Assembly: GCA_015057305.1 (NCBI GenBank)
Contig: SVES01000009.1
Location: forward strand, 1 to 64,000
Direction: 5' to 3'
Origin: Pseudobutyrivibrio ruminis
GTDB taxonomy: Bacteria; Bacillota; Clostridia; Lachnospirales; Lachnospiraceae
Length of the DNA stretch: 64,000 bases
Each line of letters begins with the position of its first letter. Positions within the stretch are counted from its first letter, which is position 1. The notes under the pieces are model-generated. The model was not told the DNA's origin, did not search any database, and saw nothing but the letters and a program-made list of their open reading frames with translations. Positions 1 through 7,774 of the stretch are shown piece by piece. A program made the translations under genes and the position numbers.

Positions 1-119
1 ATAACTGACTGCTTTGCAACACGATACTGCTTGCTTCTAGCGCCTCTGTAACCCTTTGCTAACTTTAATGTTCTATTGTGCTTCTTTCTAGCGTTTAATC
101 CGCCTTTAACTCTTGCCAT
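1..119 (-). CDS. rplT: Large-subunit ribosomal protein L20 (partial, N-terminal part)
   Basis: Ribosomal protein L20 binds 23S rRNA early in 50S assembly and, in Firmicutes, also represses its own operon. Translating the minus strand from the ATG at 119 gives about 39 residues beginning [20 protein letters not shown], the very basic N-terminal extension typical of the family (usual length about 118 residues). The rest lies off the left edge. An AGGAGG-type ribosome binding site sits just upstream. It is the last gene of infC-rpmI-rplT, 41 bases after rpmI. The frame is too short for a size cutoff but clear. The autoregulator role is known for the family; a matching leader lies upstream of infC. 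Confidence 0.95.
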   Translation of the reverse strand, partial: MARVKGGLNARKKHNRTLKLAKGYRGARSKQYRVAKQSV

Positions 120-160
120 TTTAAATTCCTCCTAACCAAATAATAACAACAACCTACATC

Positions 161-358
161 TTAGATGTATGGAAGTACTTTCTTCATGTTCTTTACGTTT
201 GTAGAATCAACGATTGCTGACTGACGAAGATTTCTCTTTCTCTTTGTAGTCTTCTTGGTTAAGATGTGGCTCTTATATGCCTTATTTCTCTTAAGCTTTC
301 CTGTTCCTGTTACTGTAAAGCGCTTTGCAGCTGCTCTTCTTGTCTTCATCTTTGGCAT
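161..358 (-). CDS. rpmI: Large-subunit ribosomal protein L35
   Basis: L35 is a small basic protein of the 50S subunit. The 65-residue product, with [14 protein letters not shown] at the start and the [11 protein letters not shown] core, is the standard length and pattern for the family. It lies 17 bases after infC and 41 bases before rplT in the universal infC-rpmI-rplT order. It carries its own AGGAGG-like ribosome binding site. Expression is expected to follow the attenuator upstream of infC. Nothing is unusual. Confidence 0.98.
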   Translation of the reverse strand: MPKMKTRRAAAKRFTVTGTGKLKRNKAYKSHILTKKTTKRKRNLRQSAIVDSTNVKNMKKVLPYI

Positions 359-375
359 GATAATTTTCCTCCTAA

Positions 376-885
376 TTACGATTTCTTTTCTGTAAGCACC
401 AGACTCATACTACGTCCTTCAATCTTTGGTGCCTTTTCCACTACTGCAACATCTGCAAGTGCCTCAGCAAAATCATCTAAGATATGCTTTGAAGACTGCA
501 TGTGTGCCATTTCACGACCGCGGAAACGAAGTGTTACCTTAACCTTATCGCCCTTTGAAATGAACTTCTTTGCTGCATTTACTTTAGTGTTCATATCATT
601 AGCATCAATGTTTGGAGACATACGTATTTCTTTAACCTCAACAACATGCTGCTTTTTCTTGGCTTCCTTTTCTCTGCGTGCCTGTTCGTAGCGGTATTTA
701 CCGTAATCTACAATCTTACATACAGGTGGATTTGCCTTTGGTGAGATTTTTACTAAATCAAGTCCTTCATCATCGGCAAGCTTTTGTGCCTCTCTTGCTG
801 ACATAATGCCAAGCTGTTCCCCATCTGAGCTAATTACGCGAACCTCTTTGTCACGAATCTGCTCATTAATCATTAATTCGCTAAT
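376..885 (-). CDS. infC: Translation initiation factor IF-3, AUU start codon
   Basis: IF-3 binds the 30S subunit, blocks early joining with 50S and checks start-codon pairing. The product has the N-terminal domain ([13 protein letters not shown]), a lysine-rich linker (REKEAKKKQ) and the C-terminal domain with FRGREM. I place the start at an ATT codon (883-885), giving 169 residues. A GGAGGT site ends six bases before it, and conserved residues begin straight after. The longer in-frame ATG at 933 would add 16 residues encoded by the terminator hairpin itself, so it is rejected. Rare AUU starts are the known way infC autoregulates, because IF-3 discriminates against them. First gene of infC-rpmI-rplT. 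Confidence 0.95.
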   Translation of the reverse strand: MSELMINEQIRDKEVRVISSDGEQLGIMSAREAQKLADDEGLDLVKISPKANPPVCKIVDYGKYRYEQARREKEAKKKQHVVEVKEIRMSPNIDANDMNTKVNAAKKFISKGDKVKVTLRFRGREMAHMQSSKHILDDFAEALADVAVVEKAPKIEGRSMSLVLTEKKS

Positions 886-902
886 GGTACTACCTCCATA
901 AA

Positions 903-930
903 ATAAAAAAAGTGGATACAGAATATCCAC
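903..930 (-). terminator. Attenuator terminator in the infC leader
   Basis: On the minus strand GTGGATA (930-924), a five-base loop and TATCCAC (918-912) form a perfect 7-bp stem followed by seven T residues and more A/T. It ends only a few bases before the infC ribosome binding site, so it must be a regulatory terminator rather than the end of a gene. Confidence 0.85.
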
Positions 931-1001
931 CATAAATCATCACAAACAAAGTTTGTTAGAAATATAAGACCCAAGTCACAGTAAATATACGTGCTAAGGT
1001 G

Positions 1002-1015
1002 AGAGTGGATACTCT
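1002..1015 (-). promoter_or_regulatory. Antiterminator arm and competing hairpin of the L20-type leader
   Basis: The leader RNA holds AGAGT-ATCC-ACTCT (1015-1002), a perfect 5-bp hairpin. Its middle, TATCCAC (1011-1005), is identical to the 3' arm of the terminator at 912-918 and can instead pair with that terminator's 5' arm at 924-930; with flanking bases this gives about nine pairs including one G-U. Two exclusive folds are therefore possible, one allowing read-through. Known from B. subtilis: L20 binds the infC leader and favours termination. That this copy works the same way is inferred. Confidence 0.7.
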
Positions 1016-1037
1016 ACTTTGTTTTCACAACATTGAT

Positions 1038-1066
1038 AATTTAACACATACGCCTAAATACGTCAA
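1038..1066 (-). promoter_or_regulatory. Sigma-A promoter for infC-rpmI-rplT
   Basis: Minus strand TTGACG (1066-1061), a 17-base spacer and TAAATT (1043-1038), with TG one base before the -10 (extended -10). It lies right after the stop of the HAD gene and starts an RNA of about 145 bases ahead of infC that contains the attenuator. Confidence 0.7.
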
Positions 1067-1079
1067 CTGTTTTCTAGTA

Positions 1080-1898
1080 TTAATTTAGAATAAATTTATG
1101 TATAGCTTCTGCCACTGCTCCATTGTTATTGTCAGCAGCTGTAATATAATCCGCACAAGCCTTTAGCTCATCTCTGGCATTTGAAACTGCAACACCAACT
1201 CCAGCAGCCTTTATCATACTGATGTCATTTCTTTCATCGCCACAGGCAACTGTATCTTCTATAGGTATATCAAGCTTTTTAGCAAGCTCTACAAGTCCGC
1301 TGCCTTTATTGGTATCTCTGCCAATATATTCTAAAAATGCAACATTTGAAAACATGCTTTCAAAATATGGGGCAAATTCCTGCTTGTGTGCAGCCTGAAA
1401 ATCAAACAACACATCTGAATCGTCGAAATCAATTACCATCATTTTTGTTAAATTATGGCCTGCAAGCTCATTAGGTGAATCTATTATAGTAATAGTCTCC
1501 TTTGATACTTGCGCATATTTTTCAATATTAATATCACGCTTAAAAGAATATATATTTCCATATTCAAAGGCTAATGTGGACAGTCCTGCCTCCTTGGCAT
1601 AGCCTAAAAACCTTAAGGCCGGCTCATTTTCAAGATAATGCCCAAACAAAAGCTCATCATCAATAGCTTTTGTACCGACTGTTCCCTGATACCCCAAAAG
1701 GTATACATTATCTCTATCGAAAATTTCAAACTTTTTTAAAAGCTTTTTCATAACATGGGTAGGTCTTCCTGTGTCCACTGCAAGAATGTGTCCCATATCA
1801 AGCATTTGATTTAAGGCGTCCATATTAGCCTTACAAATGCCCTTGCCATCTGTAAATAGCGTGTCATCCAAATCTACAGCAAGAATTTTTTTAGTCAT
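1080..1898 (-). CDS. Cof-type HAD-family phosphatase
   Basis: Predicted cytosolic phosphatase of the haloacid dehalogenase superfamily, Cof/IIB subgroup, which typically hydrolyses sugar phosphates or cofactor phosphates; the substrate cannot be read from sequence. Motif I is LAVDLDDTLF with the nucleophile and acid/base aspartates near residues 9 and 11, motif II is DTGRP, and motif IV is CGDERNDISMI near the C-terminus. At 272 residues it is full length. Its ATG overlaps the end of ppk1 by eight bases, so it closes the polC-DUF5050-pheA-ppx-ppk1 operon and is translationally coupled to ppk1. A link to phosphate metabolism is only suggested by the neighbours. Confidence 0.88.
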   Translation of the reverse strand: MTKKILAVDLDDTLFTDGKGICKANMDALNQMLDMGHILAVDTGRPTHVMKKLLKKFEIFDRDNVYLLGYQGTVGTKAIDDELLFGHYLENEPALRFLGYAKEAGLSTLAFEYGNIYSFKRDINIEKYAQVSKETITIIDSPNELAGHNLTKMMVIDFDDSDVLFDFQAAHKQEFAPYFESMFSNVAFLEYIGRDTNKGSGLVELAKKLDIPIEDTVACGDERNDISMIKAAGVGVAVSNARDELKACADYITAADNNNGAVAEAIHKFILN

Positions 1899-4053
1899 CC
1901 GTTACCTCGCTTGCAAAGATTGGCGTAAAGGTTCTTTTCTTAATAAAGTCAATCTCTGGCTCACTATGTTTTTTAGCCTCTTTGCAAAAAGTATCCTGTG
2001 CTCCGATTTGTTTTTTGCCACGAGGCGCTTTGATTCTAACATAAGAACCGTCCTCTGTCATCTCATAAGCCTTTAAATTATCACCCAATTGAACATCCAA
2101 AATATGTTTTACCTTGGCTTTAAGGGTATCATCCTCAACAGGGAAAATTATTTCCACACGCCTGTCTAGATTTCTTGGCATCCAATCTGCTGAGCCCATG
2201 AAAATATCTTCCGCACCATTATTGTAAAAATAGAATATACGTGCGTGCTCTAGATAAGTGCCAACTATGGAGGTAACATGAATGTTTTCACTGACACCTT
2301 CTATTCCAGTGCGCAAACAACATATTCCCCTAATGATAAGATGAATCTTTACTCCCGCCTGACTAGCTTCGTATAATTTTTCAATTATCTCTTTATCACA
2401 AAGTGAATTCATCTTTGCGACAATGACAGCCTCTTTGCCTTCTTTAGCATGACTAATTTCTCTATTAATCAAATTAACAAAAGTATTTCTAAGCCATAAT
2501 GGTGCTACAACAAGCTTATTCCAGCTTGCTGGCTCTGAATAGCCTGAAAGCATGTTAAATACAGCTGTTGCATCCTCTCCATATTTTTCATTGCAGGTAA
2601 ACATACCGCAATCCGTGTAAAGCTTTGCTGTAGAATCATTATAATTACCAGTACCTAGATGTACATAACGTCTGATTCCATCCTCCTCACGGCGAACAAC
2701 AAGAGCAATTTTGCAATGAGTTTTTAAACCAACCAAACCATAAATAACGTGGCAGCCTGCTTTTTCCAGCTTCTTTGCCCATATAATATTATTTTCTTCG
2801 TCAAAGCGAGCCTTAAGCTCAACCAAAACTGTAACCTGCTTGCCATTTTCAGCAGCATGAGCAAGGCTTGCTATAATAGGTGAATTACCGCTGACTCTGT
2901 ATAAAGTCTGCTTTATGGCAAGTACCTGTGGATCAAAGGCTGCCTGGGCAATAAAATCAACCACCGGATTAAAGGTCTCATATGGATGATGCAATAAAAT
3001 ATCACCCTTTTTTATTTCGTCAAATATTTTTTCCCCTGGGCGCAAGCGTGGATTATCCTGAGGCTTAAAGCTTGGTTGCCTTAGATTGTCATGACCGTCA
3101 ATTCCATATAATTTCATCAAAAATGTAAGGTCTATCGGCCCCTTTATTTTATAGATATCTATTTCGTTTACACCAAGATTCTTTTTCAATATGGCAAGAA
3201 GCTTTTTGTTAATAGTCGCCTCTACCTCAAGTCTGATTACCTCTCCCCACTGACGAGATTTAATCTGTTTTTCAATCTCCAAAAGAAGGTCCTCAGCTCC
3301 CTCCTCATCAATAGAAAAATCGGCATTTCTCATAATTCTGTAAGGAGAAGCTGCAACAACATTGTAATTTAAAAACAGCTTATCCATATTGTGCTCAATA
3401 ACCTGCTCAAGGAGAATAAAGCAATCATGATTTTTGTCATCAGCTGGAAGCGTGACAAATCTAGGCAAAACAGAAGGCACCTGAACCGTGGCAAACTCAA
3501 CCTCCTCACTGTCTCTTCCTGCCCCTGCCACATCCTTTTTCTTTTCAATAAGAGCTGCTATATTTAAGGACTTGTTTCGTATTAAAGGAAATGGTCTTGA
3601 TGCGTCAAATGCCATAGGTGTTAAAACAGGGTAAATCTGACTCATAAAATAACTATCTATAAATTCAAGCTGCTCCCTATTTAAATCCTCATATTTGTCA
3701 TAAAGAATAATCCCTTGTTCCTTTAATAGAGGATTAAGCATTTTCCCCCAGATATTGTACTGGCTATCAACCAGTTCTCTTGTCTTTTCATTAATGGCAA
3801 TAAGCTGTTCTGTAGGTGTCATGCCTGCAATATCAGGCTTAGTATAGCCAGCATGCTCCATATCCTTTAAAGAAGCCACTCTAACCATAAAGAATTCATC
3901 TAGATTAGATGATGTTATACTGACAAATTTAACCCTTTCTAGTATAGGAAGCTCCTTAACCATAGCCTCTCCAAGAACTCTTAGCTCAAATTTTAGCCAA
4001 CTCAATTCTCTGTTGTCGTAGTATTTTGCATCCGAAAGATTTATTTTACTCAT
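1891..4053 (-). CDS. ppk1: Polyphosphate kinase 1
   Basis: PPK1 reversibly moves the gamma phosphate of ATP onto inorganic polyphosphate through a phosphohistidine. The 720-residue length is normal. Visible are the N-terminal DNRELSWLKFE block, IKQTLYRVSG, and the catalytic HLGTGNYND segment with its histidine, then the C-terminal DWMPRNLDRRVE. I chose the ATG at 4053 because an AGGAGG site (4065-4060) lies six bases before it; the ATG one codon earlier is only three bases away, and the longer form starting at 4077 runs through the ppx stop. It directly follows ppx and overlaps the HAD gene by eight bases. Confidence 0.96.
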   Translation of the reverse strand: MSKINLSDAKYYDNRELSWLKFELRVLGEAMVKELPILERVKFVSITSSNLDEFFMVRVASLKDMEHAGYTKPDIAGMTPTEQLIAINEKTRELVDSQYNIWGKMLNPLLKEQGIILYDKYEDLNREQLEFIDSYFMSQIYPVLTPMAFDASRPFPLIRNKSLNIAALIEKKKDVAGAGRDSEEVEFATVQVPSVLPRFVTLPADDKNHDCFILLEQVIEHNMDKLFLNYNVVAASPYRIMRNADFSIDEEGAEDLLLEIEKQIKSRQWGEVIRLEVEATINKKLLAILKKNLGVNEIDIYKIKGPIDLTFLMKLYGIDGHDNLRQPSFKPQDNPRLRPGEKIFDEIKKGDILLHHPYETFNPVVDFIAQAAFDPQVLAIKQTLYRVSGNSPIIASLAHAAENGKQVTVLVELKARFDEENNIIWAKKLEKAGCHVIYGLVGLKTHCKIALVVRREEDGIRRYVHLGTGNYNDSTAKLYTDCGMFTCNEKYGEDATAVFNMLSGYSEPASWNKLVVAPLWLRNTFVNLINREISHAKEGKEAVIVAKMNSLCDKEIIEKLYEASQAGVKIHLIIRGICCLRTGIEGVSENIHVTSIVGTYLEHARIFYFYNNGAEDIFMGSADWMPRNLDRRVEIIFPVEDDTLKAKVKHILDVQLGDNLKAYEMTEDGSYVRIKAPRGKKQIGAQDTFCKEAKKHSEPEIDFIKKRTFTPIFASEVTDD

Positions 4054-4063
4054 CATTTGCCTC

Positions 4064-5587
4064 CTACAGCTTAACATTTTCCTTTAAAACAGGCTTTATA
4101 GAAAATATCTCCTCAAAGTAATCTGCATTTTTCTTGAATAATCCCTTCTCCAAAGCTAAGGAGCTATTTGCTTCAATAGATATTACAAGCTCTCTATCCT
4201 TTATTCGCATACTTACGTTTTTAATTTTTTGCTTATGAGACCTGTCAAGGGCATTTGCAACCTTAAGAATTGCAAGAAGCTTAAGAATTATCAGGTATTC
4301 CTCCTGGGTAAATCTATCTGACAAATTTTCAAATGGCTCCACAGGTTTGCGATTAAATTCTACAGTGGTAGCTATAAGCTCTCTTTCCTTGTGGCTTAAG
4401 CCCAAAATCTCAGAGGACATAATAATAGTATAGGAACAGCTAGATGCTTCCGATAATGAAATATATTTACCGCAATCATGTAAAATCGCAATGCATTGAA
4501 TAAGAATTCGCTCTCTCTTTCCCATTCCATGATACTTTTTCATAGCATCAAAAATTTCTGAGGATAGTTTAAATAAAGCCTTTAAATGAGGCTGATAACT
4601 GCCATACCTTTTTGATATTGCCCAGGCAGCCGAAATAATGTCATTATCAAAATCATGGGTAGAAATAAGCCATTTTTTATTGTAGCCATAGTTAAATGCC
4701 ATACCCTCTGTTACCGAAACTCCAGGAGCAAATACAATTTCTGGCTTCATAGTGTTGGCCAAAACCTTGTATAGCATTACCATAGGCTCTACTAAATTGT
4801 CATTATCCAGATATATCTCATGATTGATTTCATATTCCTGTAAAAACTTTTTGTCAATCTTGTTTAAATAATCTAAATAATCTTTTATTTTTATATTTTT
4901 TGAAGAAAATCCACTAACGCGCTCAGCAATTGTACTAACCTGAACCCCTAAAAGAATCATGTACTTTGGCTCTATATCCCTAAGGAACATGGTTTTGAAT
5001 ACCTCAAGCTCCTTATAGATCATTTCATAAGTCTGCTCTAAGTAGTTTCCTGAGCTTGTTCCAAGCTTTCTTAAATTTTCGCTGACAGAAACAGTTCCCA
5101 GTGAAAGATGCTGAGTAGTGATAATTTTTCCTTTTGAGAATAATGTGATTTGTAAAGAAATGCCACCGATATCAATTAAGACCGCACTTTCCCCAATAAG
5201 CTCATCAAAGTTTTCCTGAGATGCAACAGCTTGATAGCCAAGAAATCGTTGCTCGGAATTTGACAATACTTCTACTGTAAAGCCTGTATTGACCTTAATT
5301 TGTTCTAATATTATTAATGAATTACTGGCAAGACGTATATTAGGGCCTGCCACAACAGAGTAGCTGTCTACCTTGTAGCCTTCGATTGTCCTTTTCATAT
5401 CAAGCAATACTCTACATAGCTTTGCAGTAGTATCAGGCATGATTTGGCCGAATTTAAGAACATCCTTAATTACATCAGATTGAAGCTTAAGAGTATCAAT
5501 TGTTTTGACTCCCTTTTTCTTATCAATCTCAAAAACCTTCATTGTGGTCTCATATGACCCTATATAAATGCTTGCAAATAATTTCAT
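4064..5587 (-). CDS. ppx: Ppx/GppA-type exopolyphosphatase with HD domain
   Basis: Predicted to remove terminal phosphate from polyphosphate and/or convert pppGpp to ppGpp. The N-terminal 300 residues form the actin-like ASKHA fold (phosphate-binding loops IYIGSYETTMK and AVLIDIGGISLQ). The C-terminal 190 or so carry an HD domain with ILHDCGKYISL. The 507-residue length fits long Ppx proteins. It sits 12 bases after pheA, and its stop overlaps the ribosome binding site of ppk1, so making and breaking of polyphosphate are coupled. Exopolyphosphatase versus guanosine pentaphosphatase cannot be decided from sequence. Confidence 0.88.
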   Translation of the reverse strand: MKLFASIYIGSYETTMKVFEIDKKKGVKTIDTLKLQSDVIKDVLKFGQIMPDTTAKLCRVLLDMKRTIEGYKVDSYSVVAGPNIRLASNSLIILEQIKVNTGFTVEVLSNSEQRFLGYQAVASQENFDELIGESAVLIDIGGISLQITLFSKGKIITTQHLSLGTVSVSENLRKLGTSSGNYLEQTYEMIYKELEVFKTMFLRDIEPKYMILLGVQVSTIAERVSGFSSKNIKIKDYLDYLNKIDKKFLQEYEINHEIYLDNDNLVEPMVMLYKVLANTMKPEIVFAPGVSVTEGMAFNYGYNKKWLISTHDFDNDIISAAWAISKRYGSYQPHLKALFKLSSEIFDAMKKYHGMGKRERILIQCIAILHDCGKYISLSEASSCSYTIIMSSEILGLSHKERELIATTVEFNRKPVEPFENLSDRFTQEEYLIILKLLAILKVANALDRSHKQKIKNVSMRIKDRELVISIEANSSLALEKGLFKKNADYFEEIFSIKPVLKENVKL

Positions 5588-5599
5588 ATGTTCCCCCGT

Positions 5600-6736
5600 T
5601 TAATAATTTCCCAAAACTCGTAAGTTTACACACTCCTCAGACAAGCCTGTTAAAGCATTACTAACTGCTTCATCATCAAGATTGCCATCTATATCTATAA
5701 AGAATCTATATTGCCAATTAACCCCTTTTATTGGCCTAGATTCAATTCTATTCATATTGATTCCGTTAAACATAAGGTTGGAAAGGATTCTGTAAAGACT
5801 ACCTGGCTCATGAGATATCTCGAGCATAAGACTAATCTTATCAGCATCCCTTTTATATTTTTTTTCTTTTGAAACTATTATAAATCTTGTTTCATTATTT
5901 TTTTCATCCTGAATAGACTCTTCTAGGATATCTAAATCATAAAGCTTTGCATTATAAGTGCTTCCTATTGCGGCTTGGGTTTTGTTATTATCTTCTTTTA
6001 TTTTTTGAGCACTAACAGCAGTATTATGAAGATTAATCACATCCCAATCCATATGCTTGCTTCTGATATACAAATCACACTGGGCAATAGCTTTAGGATG
6101 AGAATAAACTGTTTTAACATCCTCAATGGTGGCACCCTTTACACCAAGTAAGGCATGCTCCACCTTTAAAATCTGTTCACCCACTATAGCTACATTATAT
6201 TCAGAAAGCAAATCAAAGTTTTCCTCTATAGAACCAGCCAGACTGTTTTCGATAGGAAGCACTGCATAATCTGCTTTTCCGTTTTTTATTGCCTCCATAG
6301 CATCTCGCCACAACTCTACATGAAAGCTTGATTTCATATTTTCTCCAAAATATGCCATCATTGCCAACTGTGAGTAGGCTCCCTCAACCCCCTGAAAGCA
6401 AACTACAGCATTAGAGAAATCAAATTGGTCAACCAATGTAAAACCATTGTCGTAGCAAACTCCATGCTCTCTGAGAATTGCAAACTGCTTCTTCCTGCTG
6501 ATTGACATAATCTGGGTGTAAAGCTCCTTTACCGCCTGTTGACTAAAATCATCTTCAACGTAGGATGAAAGCTTTTCCAGCTTTTGGTTTTCTCTATCCT
6601 TATCATATACTTTTTTGCCAGTAGCAATTTTGTATTCTGCAACTTGGCATGCAAGCTCCATTCTTTTAGTGAAAAGCTTGAGTATATCCTTATCAACCTG
6701 ATCTATTTCAACTCTAATGTCCTGTAAGTCTCTCAT
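5600..6736 (-). CDS. pheA: Bifunctional chorismate mutase / prephenate dehydratase
   Basis: Catalyses chorismate to prephenate and prephenate to phenylpyruvate, the committed steps to phenylalanine. Three domains are visible: chorismate mutase (about residues 1-90, with RVEIDQVDKDILKLFTKRM), prephenate dehydratase (about 110-290, FQGVEGAYSQ and the catalytic NETRFIIVS), and an ACT domain (about 300-375) with the ESRP motif that binds phenylalanine as feedback inhibitor. At 378 residues it is full length. It lies between the DUF5050-like gene (7-base gap) and ppx (12-base gap). No T-box or leader peptide is visible, so control is probably allosteric. Confidence 0.96.
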   Translation of the reverse strand: MRDLQDIRVEIDQVDKDILKLFTKRMELACQVAEYKIATGKKVYDKDRENQKLEKLSSYVEDDFSQQAVKELYTQIMSISRKKQFAILREHGVCYDNGFTLVDQFDFSNAVVCFQGVEGAYSQLAMMAYFGENMKSSFHVELWRDAMEAIKNGKADYAVLPIENSLAGSIEENFDLLSEYNVAIVGEQILKVEHALLGVKGATIEDVKTVYSHPKAIAQCDLYIRSKHMDWDVINLHNTAVSAQKIKEDNNKTQAAIGSTYNAKLYDLDILEESIQDEKNNETRFIIVSKEKKYKRDADKISLMLEISHEPGSLYRILSNLMFNGINMNRIESRPIKGVNWQYRFFIDIDGNLDDEAVSNALTGLSEECVNLRVLGNY

Positions 6737-6743
6737 ATGCCTC

Positions 6744-7757
6744 CTAATCGTCTAGCTGTAATATAGGCGGATTAAATACTCCAACCTGTGTACTTCCAAG
6801 TGGTGAATGGAAAGTTGCTCCTGTCCTATAATCTGCAAAATATACATATTTACTAGTAATATTAATGTTATTAAACTGTCCTTCTGTAAGCAGAACTTCT
6901 TCACCTGTAGTTAGATCCACTCGATACAATCCATCTGGGTTGCCCTTAATAGATTGATAGTAAAGATAATTTCCTGAAACATTGTAGCCTGACGTACCAT
7001 AAGTGGTAACACCCGCTTTACCTTCACCTGATAAACTACTACGATAAACTCTATTATTATCATCAAGATTCATATAGAACAATGTGTCCCCATCTATAAG
7101 AGGCATCCAAAGATTTTCCTCTGACACAAATGCTGAATCTCCTGTATCAAGATTTAGGGCGTGTAAATTATGATCATGCTCAACCCCAGAATAATACATT
7201 TTTTCTCCTACCATACAACAAGGGTCAAGGGCAGTTTTTGATATTTGTTCTCTGTTTTCTCCATCTATGCCAACCATATACAAGGTGGTGGCTTCATCAG
7301 GGTCGTATCTCAAATATACAACCCTATTTCCTGCAAGGGCTGCCGCATTACAGTTAGCCTGGTCCAAGATGATAACCTTTTTGTTTCGCTTTGTCATCCT
7401 ACAAAGGCTTTCTGTATTAACATCAAGCACAAATGAATTGTCCCTGTTATTATTGCGGCTGTAATAAAGGTAATTGTCATCAGCATTTATATAGAACACG
7501 CAATCATTGGCAACAATTTCTATATTAGATTCATCTGGGTTCATTTTATAAATTCTGCCGAAATCGTTTGGATTGGCAAAATACACTACCCCATTATTCT
7601 CACAAAACAAACCACTTCCGTACAGGTTACCTATAGTATTTCCATTGGTGCCAGGTTCATTATAAAAGGTTACCGTATTAATGTATTTGTAATAACCAAG
7701 ACCTGCTACTACACCAATTACAACTAGTAAAATTATTACTCGCTTTAGTACCTTCAT
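6744..7757 (-). CDS. Membrane-anchored DUF5050-like beta-propeller protein
   Basis: Function unknown. The N-terminus is a basic stretch followed by a hydrophobic helix (RVIILLVVIGVVAGLGYYKY), reading as a membrane anchor or uncleaved signal with the body outside. The remaining 300 residues hold repeated short blades of the type VVYFANP, NYLYYSR, YLYYQSIKG and YVYFADYR, the Tyr-rich pattern of the DUF5050 family of propellers. It is 17 bases after polC and 7 bases before pheA, so it is operonic, but its job there is obscure. A cell-surface sensing or binding role would be a guess. Confidence 0.75.
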   Translation of the reverse strand: MKVLKRVIILLVVIGVVAGLGYYKYINTVTFYNEPGTNGNTIGNLYGSGLFCENNGVVYFANPNDFGRIYKMNPDESNIEIVANDCVFYINADDNYLYYSRNNNRDNSFVLDVNTESLCRMTKRNKKVIILDQANCNAAALAGNRVVYLRYDPDEATTLYMVGIDGENREQISKTALDPCCMVGEKMYYSGVEHDHNLHALNLDTGDSAFVSEENLWMPLIDGDTLFYMNLDDNNRVYRSSLSGEGKAGVTTYGTSGYNVSGNYLYYQSIKGNPDGLYRVDLTTGEEVLLTEGQFNNINITSKYVYFADYRTGATFHSPLGSTQVGVFNPPILQLDD

Positions 7758-7774
7758 ATAACTGCCCTCCTCAA

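Noticed and set aside
4054-4077. Longer ppk1 start at 4077
   Set aside because: It would translate through the ppx stop and the AGGAGG site; the ATG at 4053 is better spaced.
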